Of a DNA stretch of 64,000 nt, positions 33,893 to 46,426 are shown piece by piece (positions within the stretch are counted from its first letter, which is position 1; each line of letters begins with the position of its first letter). This DNA comes from Melampsora larici-populina 98AG31. Lineage: Eukaryota > Basidiomycota > Pucciniomycetes > Pucciniales > Melampsoraceae. The stretch is from the NCBI RefSeq assembly GCF_000204055.1, contig NW_006768770.1, positions 172,353 through 236,352 on the forward strand, given 5' to 3'. A program made the position numbers and the translations under genes. A model generated the notes under the pieces. It made no database searches. It was not told the origin of the DNA and worked only from the letters and a program-made list of their open reading frames with translations.

Positions 33893-34507
33893 ATGATCGC
33901 GGGCCATTACATTCACTTACTCTATCTGGCCTTCAAGGTTTACTATGCAGTTGCAAGTCCTTTCTTTCGCACTACCTCTTTGAAACCTTCATTGAGTGTT
34001 GCCCATGATAAAGAACTTGATTTGAACTTCAAAAAGAATAATCAAGAACTCTTAAAAGATATTCATAACTTCATAACAAAAAATCATTCTACTCAACTTG
34101 AACATATATTTGAACGTATGTTTGAAAGCCTTCGTGATTCAGGAGAAGCCAAGGGCCAGGACATTGAAGAGGCAATCAATTATATTAAAAACAGAGTGCA
34201 TTATACAGGAGAAGATCTTGAATTAATACAAAGGGAAAAAATTTGGATTTCTGAACAAAATAACAAAATTATCAGTCTCCTAGAGCGCATTGCCAATCAT
34301 GTCCCTGGTGCTAAAGAATACCTCAAGGGTGAGGTGGAGTATATAAGTAAGTTTCTATCACACTTTTGGTCTCTCGTGCAAGCTCCACAATTTCAATCTT
34401 GAGAAAACTAAGCAATCACTCATTATTTTTGTACTTTGTGTCTCTTCAAAGCTGAATTAAAGCAATTCAGGCTCAAGCCCTCCACAAGCTCAACATCCAG
34501 CAAATAA
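33893..34507 (+). CDS. SPF1: short member of an unknown secreted-protein family
   Basis: Two exons (33893-34346 and 34452-34507) join to 169 residues. MIAGHYIHLLYLAFKVYYAVAS is a signal peptide nearly identical to that of SPF2. After about 25 residues the chain goes straight into the family's C-terminal helical module (LNFKKNNQELLKDIHNFI, QDIEEAINYI, LLERIANHVPGAKEYLKGEVEY). The 300 or so residues that separate these parts in SPF2 and SPF3 are missing. The last intron and the short final exon (ELKQFRLK...) are conserved with the other members. The frame is open, so it may be a functional short form made by internal deletion. I do not recognise a function. All members look alpha-helical, with few cysteines. 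Confidence 0.65.
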
Positions 34508-36412
34508 GATGACAACACTTAAGAAATGGCTTTGAGCAGCTGTATGTTAGGTTACACCCACCTTACAATTGCATAGGTGAAAAGTACATATCCATCAATC
34601 TATGTCATCTATAGATATTTTCCTATCATTTATGCTTTTCTATCTTATTTCTCCTCATACCTCTTGTTCTGTTGGTGCTGCTTTTCTGATTGCCAGGCGT
34701 AGTTTTTTCAGGATTCTGACGGGCTTGTTCAGCTGGATATGAATTTCATTATTCTGTCTCATGTGGTCTCTTTTGCTTTGACGGTGTTTGTTTCTAAATT
34801 TGCTGCCAGGGGGCCTTCTATGAATGTCTAAGAGTATCGATACATGATATCTAGTAGTATGCACTACAGCACAATAAGCACAAAGTCCAACAACTAACAT
34901 CTAAAAGAAATAACTCTGACCTATAGGTTGGTACAGAGTAGTGAGTTAGATAGCTTGTCAGTTTGTAAGTTATTGACTGATAGATAACTGATCTATGGTG
35001 AACAACTAGTTAATCAACATACAAGGAAATAGAAAACATATCAAAACAGAAACAATCAATATTAATCATAAGTGTATAAAATAATGAAAATGAACTTCCT
35101 TCTCTTCCCAAAGATGGGGAAAGAGAAGTGAACTGAGATTTGGTAAGACTTATATAATGAATGATAATTTCAAATTCATTATTGTATTTATCCAACTCTT
35201 ATTTCTGTTTCTCTTAAATATTTTCTTTTGATTTCTACTCTACTCACTCCTTGTAAATCAAACACTTCAACACCTTCTGATAGGCTTGTTGAGCTAGATA
35301 TATATTTCTCTATCCTGTCTATTTTTTTGTGATCCCTTTCACACTTATTATGTTTATTTCTTCTTTTCCCACTATGAAATCTACCCTTCTCATGGACTTG
35401 TTGAGCTATTCTTATCATTTTTAACAAGAATTATGGTCACACATAGATACTTATCCTGGCCCTACCATCCTCATTAAGATCCAGCATTGTTGTTCCTTGT
35501 GAGGAAAATCACAAATTTTTCATTCTCAAACATCTCTTACAAGCAGCAAAGTGCAAATTGTAGTGATGTCCAGGTATCCTCAAATGCACATGTGCCACCT
35601 GAAATAAGCAAGATTTCAAGAGACACACAAAGAAACTCTCAAGGTGTGGGGGCCTTAGATAATCAAGATCTTAAGCCACCAAATCAAAGCCAGCCTAAGA
35701 TTTGACAAGACCAACATTAACAAAGCTTTTGGAAAGCTTCACTAACCTATTGTGTAATAGTAATTGGCAAAAATGTAGAGCTACACAGAACTCAATGTTG
35801 AAGATATCTAATATATAAAAACGTAGAACAGACTTGCATGAGTTTGGTCTGTTGGTGAGATGGTCCGCTTGGAACTACTTTTTTTCCTGATTTTGTAATT
35901 TTTGCATTTTGTGGTTCACTTTTTTCCTTTTGGTTTCTCTACTGTTACCCTTTTTGCCATGTACATTTTGTTCTTTACATCAAGTTCTGTATTTGCCTTT
36001 TGCAATTGTACTGACTTGTTTTTTAACCTGACCAAATTTTTGTCCTTGAGTTTGACTTCTTTTTTGCTTTTGATGCTGATTGGGTTTTCACACACTCTGA
36101 TTGTCTTTCATCCCTCCTCCATTTATACAATTGGCCTACTTTGATGACCGGCATCAAATAAATGCTACATATGTTGCTTTTCCGGTGAAACTTTTCATTT
36201 ACCAACACTGCTTTGTTTGAACCATATCTTACTTCCGTCTTTGTTTCTTTTGTTATTTCACCATCATTATTGCTTTTCAGTGTGGGTCACTTTTGCTCAA
36301 CAATTCCTATAAGTTACCTCCCTTTCTCCTGCAATTCAATTATTATTACTCAAACTCCCACATAATCCTACAGGGTCTCTCCTTTTCCGCTCCCCTGCAA
36401 ATCATATTTGAA
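34508..36412. other. Gene-free stretch after SPF1
   Basis: No supported gene. Two segments (about 34660-34830 and 35250-35410) are weakly similar to each other in sequence, perhaps an old duplication. 35900-36300 is very T-rich. Confidence 0.45.
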
Positions 36413-36420
36413 CTTCTACT

Positions 36421-36741
36421 AAGGGTGCAACTATACTATACCGGTATAGGTATAGTTGGGTATAGTATTGTTTACACCATACTATACTATACTGGGTATA
36501 GTATAGTTGAACTATACTTTACCCAACTATACTCAGTATAGTATCCTTTCACCAACTATACCTGGAAAAGTGTTATATATGTTTTCCATCAACTTATCCA
36601 ACTATACTGCACAGTATAGTTCGGTATATCTGAGTATAGTTCATCTATACTATACCGAGTATAGTTCAAGTGCAGTATAGTTTGACTATACTATACCAAG
36701 TATAGTCAAGTATAGTATAGTATAGTATAGTTGCAGCCTTG
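36421..36741. mobile_element. hAT MITE made of TATAGT arrays, perfect 8-base target duplication
   Basis: The ends AAGGGTGCAACTATACTATA and TATAGTATAGTTGCAGCCTTG are inverted repeats. CTTCTACT flanks both sides (36413-36420 and 36742-36749), a perfect 8-base hAT-type duplication. The interior is almost wholly TATAGT/ACTATA motifs in both orientations, analogous to but different from the GTACTGTACC arrays of the hAT family at the left edge. It is non-coding. Confidence 0.85.
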
Positions 36742-36749
36742 CTTCTACT

Positions 36750-38623
36750 CAACTACCTTACAAACTGTCTTCAAATATAAAGGGGGACGGCTTTGTAGAG
36801 ATACTTAGGTTCTTTACAAATCTTGAGGTGGGGATGGTCTGCTTCCCAAATTAAATACAGCTTGTTGACAAAAACAGTTTGTGAAATGGTCTAAGTATGA
36901 GGCTTGCCTCAAAAATTATCAACGGTTGTACTCAATATTTTTTGTACAACAAATATGTGATTAGTAATTACCAAGTATGTATCAAGTGATGTCCACAATG
37001 ACTTTGAGCTGAGGAGATCGCAAAGAGCCCATTTTTTGAATTCTAAGACATGAGGAACTATGGCAAGCAGTGACTTCTGTGCCAACATTACTAAAATTGA
37101 TGTAACAATGGGAATTCGGTTGTTTAATGATTGAGCTGTGGAGGGCATGTCCGCATGTTCTTTAGATTAAAAACCGTCTACACCATTGATGATTTGGAAT
37201 ATGCAGTGAAATACATTGAAGGGATCCTTTTAGAAACTCCACAAAACGTTTGGACCAAAATTGGAAAGTTTTTTTTACAGCCGTTTCAAGAAAGGTTGAC
37301 AACTTTTTTTTGGAGAAAGTTGTCTCCGCAGCGGGTAAAAGCAGAGACAAAACTTGATCACAGGTTTATTCTTTTCTGTATTCTTCCAATTAGCGGAGAG
37401 ACAAAATCAAGTGAGGGACAAAACCCGGGTTTTGCACATTGGCGAGATTTTCAAAAAAATCAATCTTTGTTGAAACAGCTGTAGATTGAAGTGCTGTCAA
37501 CGTACAATGCAAGCCTATAATTACGTTGACACCAAATTTGTGTTCTTTGTTATCCAGGATTATTCTAACAAAGGAATGATTGGTTGAGACTCTTAACAGA
37601 GATAAGCCTTTCTCGACATCCGTGTATCAGTAGCCTCAGAAAAGAAGACCACAGACAAGAAGACATTGAAAAACCTGATGATCAATCAAAAAAAAATCCT
37701 AAAGAGATAAACTTTTCCCATATCATCCTCCAAATGCAAAACCTCTGAGCAGGTACAAGGCCTTGTTTGTTTTTCAAAAAAAGAACTTGTACCATGGCTA
37801 AGCCAGAAGTTTAGAAGCTTGCCGGGACATCCTTTTCACTCTCCTCAGATCCTATCACTTGTCTTTGAAATACAAATCAGGATCTAAAGAATCTTGAGAA
37901 CTTCAAAATTCAACCTCTGGTCATCATCTGATGTACATAAAACACTTTAAACTCATATTTGGAAAACTTCTTCACAATCTCATCTTCAAGTGATAAGACT
38001 TAAGGAAGAGATCCAAACCACAAGATAAGTTTCAATTGGTAAAAAGATTTAGAATGAGAAGTTTGACCAAGACCTTAACAATCTTGAAGATATAATTCAA
38101 TTTAAGAGAATCCCAAATACCTAACTACGAGTAAATCTATTAGAAACTCGATTACATTAGAGAAAGCTATATCGATACAAAAATTGGTCTTGAAGTGAAT
38201 CGACTTTGATATTAAGGAATTGATATAGAGTCCACTTTAAATCAAGACACAACACACAAGAGAAGTTAGAACTTGAAGGTTTACATACTGAGCATTCAGT
38301 CATACAAAACTATAGAAATCTCAGTTGAAACAGTAGACTAGCACAAGAAGAGGAAAACATGATTATCAAGGGTAACACAAAAGAAGCATGTAAAAACTTG
38401 ATTACAAAACGATCAAAATTAATAAAAATCAAAAAAGAACAAATGCAAATGCTAGGAGTCTTATAACCAATTAAAACAATTATGGATGATTCGCAAGAAA
38501 TTATTCAAGAGTTCTAAACAAAAGTCAAATAAGATTAGTTTATGTATGAACGCCAAAAGCTTCAAGAATCAAACTTACAACGATTGGAATTCCATTTTTT
38601 GTAAGTAAAATCGCTTTCACAAC
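36750..38623. other. Gene-free stretch
   Basis: AT-rich sequence. Small frames at 36909-37148 and 37131-37484 have no recognisable features. No tandem or inverted repeat stands out. Confidence 0.5.
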
Positions 38624-39565
38624 TCACAAGCCGTATTTCAATTGACGAGCAACACATATCCTGATCCGAGGTTTAATCAACTTCATGTCTTTAGAAGGAG
38701 AAATCAAAAGATCCACAAGTTCTTTCGAATGAGCACTTAAAGCACCACCACCATACTTGTTGGTTTCCAAACCGTTCAAGAGTTGATGAGAAGTCGTCAA
38801 ACCACCTTGAGAATTTCTTTTACCGTTTGAATTTTCTATGATCGTGTTGTTTAAATTTGAATCACAATGTCGAGGTTTTGATTGGGTTTGAAGAAGTTCA
38901 TCAATTAGAAATGATGATTGACTACTAAGATCTCGTTTTCTAGAACCAGCTAAAGTAGACTTTACAAGGATTTCTTGATCTTGAATCTGATGAATTTGAT
39001 TTTCTTTCTTAATCGATTTCTTTCTCAACAAGTTCTTATTAATCTTTAACTTGATCAAAATCCTAGGTTGAACTTCAGGTAATCTTAAAATTGTAATTAT
39101 CCTTCTTCTTTTTGGAACTTGTGAATCACTATTCTCTTCAGCCAAACGTTTTAATGAGACCTCTCTCGGATCATAGTAAGGACCCCAAGTTAAACCACGT
39201 GGAGGATCTGTTCGTAAAGGAAACGTCCATTTTCCCAAATACCTTCTCCATTCTGATCGATTGGCATCCTCCGGGATATCTGAAGTGATCAATCCGGGAC
39301 CTTCAACCAAGCCAGGCAACGTCTTGGGCCCAATCGAATCAGTAAACCGATGGTGGTGATCCCTTTGAGGTCCATCCCGGTTGAAAGACATGTCCAAATG
39401 GAATTTAGAAGCGTCTTCGGTAAGGCAGATCGGCTTGGTCGAGGGTACACGACGTTCGAGAGATGGAGGAGGTAGATGAGCGGTCCAATCACCCGAACTA
39501 TTCCCAAGTAAAGCGTTCAAATCGGCTTTTGAGTACAAGTTGACGACACGAGTCGATTGGAACAT
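38624..39565 (-). CDS. Hypothetical protein with nuclear-localisation-like signals
   Basis: A single-exon frame of 313 residues starts at ATG 39565. I do not recognise a family. The N-terminal half has an ordered-looking region with DIPEDANRSEWRRYLGKWTFPLRTDPPRGLTWGPYYDP, rich in Trp, Pro and Tyr. The middle is very basic (PKRRRIITILRL, KLKINKNLLRKKSIKKE), with clusters typical of nuclear localisation signals. The C-terminal part is Ser/Asn-rich and ends in a short basic hydrophobic tail. It has no signal peptide or membrane segment. A chromatin or transcription role is possible but unsupported. The frame is long for AT-rich DNA, so a real gene is likely. Confidence 0.6.
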   Translation of the reverse strand: MFQSTRVVNLYSKADLNALLGNSSGDWTAHLPPPSLERRVPSTKPICLTEDASKFHLDMSFNRDGPQRDHHHRFTDSIGPKTLPGLVEGPGLITSDIPEDANRSEWRRYLGKWTFPLRTDPPRGLTWGPYYDPREVSLKRLAEENSDSQVPKRRRIITILRLPEVQPRILIKLKINKNLLRKKSIKKENQIHQIQDQEILVKSTLAGSRKRDLSSQSSFLIDELLQTQSKPRHCDSNLNNTIIENSNGKRNSQGGLTTSHQLLNGLETNKYGGGALSAHSKELVDLLISPSKDMKLIKPRIRICVARQLKYGL

Positions 39566-40726
39566 GATGATTGTGTAGTTCAAGAAAAGCTTGTGGAAAC
39601 AAAGAAAGGTAGTATTATTTGAATGAAGGAGAATGGGCGAATGATGTTATGATCTTTGAAAAAGTAGATTGCGTAAATAAAATGGTGGAAAGGATTAATG
39701 AGATAAAATGAAATGTGATGAAAGTATGTGGGAGGAAGAAATGGTCATCCATTAAATAGGCCTTATCAATCTCAGCTGTTATCTGGTAGTCATTGTCAAG
39801 ATCCATTCACAGGTGGACTGGCTTTGATTGTGACATTGACTTGATTGTCGTCATCAGGGCCGCAAGCTTTCTTAACCTCTGGCTCAACACCCTCTCCTTA
39901 TGAGCATGAGCAGTGAACTTATACGCACTTTGCCGTGTAATTGTCTACTAGCGGCCTTTGCGAAACTCTTAACAGTCCGGTTCATGACCATCAAAGACCA
40001 CATATTTATATTCAAAGATAAGGAGTAAACATGAATTGAATAGGATGTTGCTAAATGCTCAATTCTCTTCTGCTCACTACTTCGATGAAGGCCAGTTGCT
40101 GTTGAATTCACTCATCTCACAATCTCAGTACAAGTCTTTCACCAAAACACATCAATCCTAAAAAAACGTTCGTGTATAACAAGATCACAATAATCATTCT
40201 CAATGCATGGTTACATGTATTTACCAAAAACATCAAAACCAAACCAAAAATACCAAGAACCAAATCACCATTAACCCTTTTTTGATATATACTATATACA
40301 AAGTTACAAGAAATCTCTTTTTTTTAATATCAATTTTTAAACTTTTAAAAAATATAAATGTATTGTAAATCATAACAAGAAGAAAAACCCAAATCCAAAT
40401 CCAAAAGTCTATGTATCTTTTCTTTTTTTGCCAAAAAAAATTATCTCAAAAACAATACTAAAGATCAATTCGCCTATCAAGAAGAAAATCAACAAGATCT
40501 ATATCATCGTGTTTCATAATTTTTGTATACACACACGCACAAACAATCCTCCTCTTTTTGCTTAATCCAAGAAAAAAAACTCCCATCCATCGAAAAAAAA
40601 GTATTAAAGATCAATTAAAATAAGATAATATCAACACATAACGTTCTTGTTTCTTAACCAGATCTTGGGAATCTCTCTCTTTTTACAACAACTACAACCT
40701 CTCCCTCTTCTTCAAAATATTGTATA
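39566..40726. other. Spacer between two minus-strand genes
   Basis: This holds the 5' flank of the hypothetical gene and the 3' flank of the coiled-coil gene. Poly-A/T runs occur at 40260-40640. No supported gene. Confidence 0.5.
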
Positions 40727-43700
40727 TTAGGCCAATTGATTCAAATCCTCCCACCAACTTGTGTATCGAGCTCTTGATTGTGAGACGGGTCTTTCAGGAC
40801 TGACAGCCGCTTTCGTTCGTCCCCATCTTCGGCCTAAGATATCAAACTCGCCATCAAGATCCATTAAAGGAGCTGTGCCAAAAATCATACATAGTCAGTT
40901 AGGCTCAACGACATATCTATATATGTTTTAATAAGACGATCCTAACTCACATGAATGTTCCGATTTCGCTGGTTCTTGTCTCTCGTACAAGCTTTTGCCA
41001 ACCCTTGGAGTCATTGGATTCCTCAAGCTCGCCATAGCAGGACTATGGGAGTCCCATTGATCACCAATCCAAACATCCGGAAAATGTACCGATCGTCGAG
41101 CTTGGCCTCTATTGGGCGATTCTCTTGGGGAATCCGGCAACGGGACCATTCTTGGGGTTTTCAATCGATCATCATCACCTTTTCTTCTTCCTCCACCTGC
41201 TCCTGCACTCGATTCGTAGGATCTTCGTCTTTCTTCCGGAGTCATCGGCAGTGGGACTTGTGTGGCACTGTATCGTTTGTAGCTCTTTGAGGATGCACGA
41301 CTATGGTTTTGGCTTCTCGAAGGCTCTTTTTCCGATGAAGCGAAGGTCTGTTTGGGTGATGAAGGAGAAGAAACTGAACGCGAGCCTGGCTCCGATGCAC
41401 GGGTAGCAACAGAACTTGATCGATTGCGATGTCGCGATGTAGATCGATCAGCCATACGGTAAGATTCAGTACCATGCAAGTCTTCCCTCTCACGACGGTC
41501 ATGTGGTGGGGTTTCAGCTGAGGAGCATGATGGAGTTGAGCTACGAGAAGACGCTTCAGAAGGTAGCGGTGGATAGGCTTTACTCGTAGCAGGTGTTGCT
41601 TGTCGGGCGGAGAACTGATGAGGTCTTGAATGTTCAGTTGTCGAAGGGGCCCGCGTCACAGACGGAGCCGGTGCGACTGGAGCCGCTGATTTGACCGCTG
41701 CAGATTCGATCGTCGGTGGTATAGCTTTACGAGATGGCGGTTCTGCTGGATGATGAACATTAGTGGATGTTGAATGGCGAGGCGAGTTGACCGCAGAATC
41801 ATGGACAGTTCCGACTCCTTGATGAGCAGACGAAGAACACGTTTCGCATGGGACCTGAGGCATTGCTGGCGATGTCGACGAAGCTGGGTTGATGGGTGAA
41901 GTAAAATTGGGTGGGTGGGGAAGCGCTTCTCTTGCTTGCTCAGATGGTGATGGCGAGTTTAGAGGAGAGGGCCTTTTGTCTTCCACGTTTGGGGTCGAAC
42001 ATTTTGACGAGTTCGAGGGCGGAACGACATTCAATTCAAAAGCAGGGGTTTGTCTTCTTTCCGGCCTCTGCTTGCGTTTTTCTGAAGACTGTTCAATGAG
42101 ACTATCGAGGTCGAACCTAATACGTGGAAGGCTTTGATGAAAATTCTTGGGCGAGCCGACATCAAATGGTTCACTTTTGAGCGAGAGCGCGGGAGTTTGC
42201 AGTGCACGGACCGGAGCTGAAGCGGTAGGATGATTGTATAGTGAGGATCCCTTTGGAACAAAAGATGGTGTGCGGTGTTTCAGGCGGTCTGGAGAGGGAA
42301 ATTTCACCGACACGGCTGTTGAAAATGAGAAAACAAGATGAGATCAGCATGAAAACTCAAGAGAAATGAATTTGATTGGCAAACACACCTAGTCCGGTCG
42401 CTGAGAAATTAACTTGATTCTCATTGATCAATACAGGGCGCTGGGAGGTGAGCTTGATGATTGCATCGGCATTGAGCTAAAATAGCAAGAATCAAGGTTA
42501 ATAAAGATCATTAGGTGACAAGAGATTCAAGAATAAGACATACCTCTTCGGCAAGCTTGACTAGAGCCTCTACAGCAGACCATTGTCCTTGACTAGCCAA
42601 TCGCCTCCCCTCGTCAGTTTTATGAAGAAACTCAAGAGCCGGGGTCTGGCTGACATCCATGATATATGAGCTTTCGACTTCGCCTATCGCGTCATGTGAA
42701 TAGCCAGGAATCTCGTCGAAAGAGAAAACCATGAATCCAGACCCAGGTGATGATGATGAGAGCATCGGTGATTCGGTGTAGCTTGCGCGTCTTTGACGAC
42801 CTACAGTGTGATGAGAGGTAGAGACTCTACGTGAGCGCAAAGGCTTGGAAAGAGCTTGCTTGGCCATGAAGTATGACGCTGCTTGTGCACCCCTCTTCTT
42901 CGCGTCTGTCATTCCGTCATCAGAACTTGACCCACCAGCCGCAGATGGACTTGATGGATGTTGCTTGGCAGCAGCTTGTTCGGCCTGTAATTTGGCCACT
43001 TCTGCGCGTTCCTTTCTAATCATCTCTTCTTCATCTTCTCGACGCTTGGCCTCCCATTCTTTCCGAATCGTCAAAGCGTTCTCCTCATCCAATCGTTCTC
43101 GCTCTTTTTTGAAGTCGGCTTCTTGGAGCGCCTCGAAACGTCTAGCCTCAACCGCACGAGTCCTTCGTTCGAGTTCTTCAATCTTTGCCTTGTGTTCGAG
43201 TTGAGCTCGGTGGGCTTGTTCTTGCTCAGCTGCAAGCTGTTCGGTAGCCGCCTTCAGTTGAGCTTCCAATTGAAGGGTTTTCAAACGTTCTTCTTCAACC
43301 CTTTGCTCTTCTTCTCGTCGCTTCTTTTCTGATTCATACTTTTGTCTTTGAGCCTGAGCTGCTTGTTTGACCTCGTCTGGCACAAAGAGTGGTGAAAGCG
43401 GGAGAATAGGGGATGGTGGTAGAGAGTATGCATAAACACTTGGTGACGAATAGGCTTGCGCATACGAAATCGGGTTAAACTCTCGAAGTACCGGCTGAGA
43501 GACAGGGGGTTCGTGGTAGATATGGGAGACGTGAAATGCCCGCAATGCATCCTCGCGCCTGTCAAACAAAATATGAGTATATAGCTGAGATGCAAAAATG
43601 TTGAGTAAAACCTGGCTCACTGCTCGAGTCGTGCTCGTGCTGCACGCTTGGCCATAACTTTCGCTTCCTGGAGAAAAAGGAGTCCATGTCAGGCTACAAT

Positions 43701-44746
43701 GAACACTTCAGTCAAGAGAATCAGACGAGAGAATGTACCTCTTCCGCTGCGATTTTCTCGGCTAGCTCAGCTCGAGCTTGCTCTTCAGCCCGAATTCTCG
43801 CCAATTCCTCCTCTAAACGAGCTTCTTCTTCGAGTCGCCTTTGTTCACGTATATTTTCTTCGAGTGCTGCTTTAGCCTCGTCAGCTAATCGCTGTTTTTC
43901 TTCTTCTAGTTGAAGTATCATAGCTTGTTCTTTTTCTTCAATCTCACGTTGCCTGTCCTGCATTTCACGTTGACGTTCATGAATTTCACGTTGACGTTCT
44001 TCAATCTCACGTTGGTGTGCCTGTCTTTCTCTTTCGATCTCTTCTGATTTTGCTTGTTGTTCTGCTTCGGCTTTGAGTAATGCTTCACTTGCAGCTCGAT
44101 CAGCGGCTTCCTGAGCAATTCTAGCATCTTCTTCAATTCGAATTCGTTCGGCATCGAGCATTTGTTGAAAGGCTTCTTCTTTGATCCTGATTTCACTCTC
44201 ACGAAGTGCCAATAACTCTTGAGCCTTTTGCAGTTCAGCCAGCGCACGCTCCTGTTCCTCAATATCTTGACGAGTACGCATCAAAATGCCCTCAGTGACA
44301 GCAGCATCGAGTTCGGCGTTGGAAGGCATCATCTCGACATTTGAGGGTTGGGATGGTTGATCGATGGTCGCATTGTCATGGTTCCCCATTTCGCGCCCCG
44401 TGATACCGCTCGCCACGCTATGAGCCGCACCGCCACCGTGTTGACTATGACGTGAAGAAGCAGGGACGGAATCGTGCGGAGAAGCGAAATGGACAGCCGC
44501 TTCAGGTGGAGGTTCGAATTCATGATCGACAAGTGGTTCCGGATGAAAGGAGTGTTCGGAAAGAGGTGGAGCAGGGGTTTGAGGTGGAGCGGGGGTTTTA
44601 GGTTGAGGCGGTTGATGATGGACGTTTGAAACAAAAACCCCTAGGTTCGCAGTGATGCCACCTCGTTTTTGAGGATCTCCAGCGGCGAGTGGTCTCCAAC
44701 TCTTAGCACCGACTTGAAGGTGTTTTTGAGAAAGTTTATCGAACAT
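40727..44746 (-). CDS. Large coiled-coil protein with Pro/Ser-rich tail
   Basis: Six exons (44746-43739, 43667-43621, 43558-42544, 42476-42389, 42315-40951, 40872-40727) join exactly in frame to 1222 residues. The N-terminal 150 residues are Pro/His-rich. A long charged coiled coil follows at about 165-350, with degenerate ERQREIHERQREMQDRQRE repeats, and a second at about 420-560 (KKRREEEQRVEEERLK). A small conserved-looking block (FSFDEIPGY...MDVSQTPALEFLHKTDEGRRLASQG) lies near 640-690. The C-terminal 450 residues are Ser/Pro/Arg-rich and disordered, with many SP/TP sites. The last residues are again ordered (WWEDLNQLA). It is cytoplasmic or cytoskeletal in style, perhaps a scaffold; no family is recognised. 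A 185-base copy of the FDEIPGY-to-RRLASQG region sits at 33.2 kb. Confidence 0.75.
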
Positions 44747-44867
44747 GGTCAAGAAGATGAAAGGGAGATTGAAGATGAGATTATGTTATTATAAGGTATA
44801 AGGTTTAAAACTGAAACTGATCGATGATAGTTTGCTGAAGATGATATAGATTAGTTTTGAATGAAAT

Positions 44868-44900
44868 GTTGTTGTTGTTGTTGTTGATGATGATGATGAT
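44868..44900. repeat. Trinucleotide microsatellite (GTT)n-(GAT)n
   Basis: TGTTGTTGTTGTTG runs into GATGATGATGAT about 120-150 bases upstream of the coiled-coil gene start, probably in its promoter or leader. Confidence 0.8.
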
Positions 44901-46426
44901 AAAGAAGAAATCGTTATTATCAGTTGAAGATTGAAAAGTTCATCAAGAAGTGAGGATTCCAACAAGTCGACTTTAAAGAATCGTTCAATGGTCAACACAC
45001 TCGACACCCGAAGACGATCGGAGCTGAAACATTTTAAAAACCATTCCAGATATGTCAACCAATCGATCACCACATGTCACAACTTTGTACATATTGGGGC
45101 TAACAAAGGTTAATAATCAGCCTTAATCAGCGCATACATGTTTACATAACACAGATATCAAAATACAACCTTTGTCTTCACTTTTGTTTGGGATGCCTTT
45201 CATAACTCTACTCACATCCATAATACATAGACAAATTGGTTTGAAATGAAGTAGTAGGCAGACTGTTTGTTCCGTCATATTCCATGAAGCAGCTGCCTTT
45301 GAAACGGCATTTATAACACAGAGTATGAGATAGACAAGGCTTTGGGCTTTGATCATCATTTAATGTAGTGATATCCTGATGATCTTGTCCCAAAGTTGGA
45401 AAAGTGTCTTTAGCATGAATGGGAGGTTTTATATGGTCAACAGTCCAAGTACTTATTTGTGGTCTCAAAAAATTGAAATTGTTCGTGTCTTCTGAAGGAT
45501 GATAGACTTGCTGATAGGAATTCGGTTCTCTTTTCCTTCGTCAAACCACACGGACACTTGATTCTTCCTAACCGGACGATAAAATAAAGTACCTTGGTAT
45601 TGGTATAATTATAAAAAAACATCAAACTACTAGAGTCTTGATAACTGACCTGATCGATAGTTATTGTCACTTTGTTATGGTTGGCTTTTGGACCAGATTG
45701 TGATGAACTTACTTGTAAAAATTTGATCACTTGGATAATTACATTGTATGGTCTTGGATGTTACCTATTTTTTATGATTCTTGTAAACTGTTTGTATTTG
45801 TTATTGAATACCTTCCTATAACCAGCTGGGATGAATTCACAAAGGACCACTTGCATGAATCATTTGGAAGGGTGGTATTGAAAATATAACCCATGGCTCC
45901 ACACAGATATAATTCAGATATCAAATCAGTTTTCTGAAATTGGGCTCATGGATCCTGAAGATGTGTCAAGAGTAAGCGGGATTTGTCGAGGTAGCTATGT
46001 ATACAGCCGGCATGGAATAAGGTGGCTGTGTAGACCTATAGATTAAGTCTGAGGATTCTGACTTTACACTATTTCATGCTGATTTTGTTGATGCATTCCG
46101 AGCCCTAGCCAACATTTTCGCTGTTGGGAGTAAGATAGAGCTGTTATATATCTGATTTGTTGTGATGTGTGATTGAACTGTCTTGAATACACATACAACC
46201 AAGATGAGAAGTTCGGTGAGAAAACTGTTTGAACCACGTATATGAGCTTCATATATAAAATTCTTTGGCTGCTACTTTGGCTCATCTGGCTCATCCTGAT
46301 GATTATGGATGAGTCTATTTCTAAAAGCTGTCAGAAGATAGGTTGGGTACATTAGAAAAAATATATGTAAGGCGTTTAGATCATCATTTCAAGTTTTGCC
46401 AAGTACAACAATATTCTTATAAGTGA
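44901..46426. other. Spacer with a possible broken reading frame
   Basis: On the minus strand two overlapping frames, 45437-45730 and 45208-45468, meet at a run of six T. A one-base slip there would make one protein of about 160 residues, with CxC and C-x2-C groups. No homology is recognised, so it may be a decayed gene or chance. The rest is AT-rich and empty. Confidence 0.35.

Noticed and set aside
35835..35885. Possible tRNA-like sequence (GGTGAGATGGTCCGCTTGGAACTA)
   Set aside because: No cloverleaf with proper acceptor and T arms could be folded by eye.
35902..36144. Very hydrophobic 80-codon frame
   Set aside because: The region is T-rich and the hydrophobicity follows from composition alone.
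36424..36741. TATAGT array considered as a telomere-like or centromere satellite
   Set aside because: It has inverted ends and an 8-base target duplication, so it is a single transposon insertion.
42845..43204. Ser/Ala-rich plus-strand frame of 119 codons
   Set aside because: It is the antisense shadow of the Glu/Arg-rich coiled coil.
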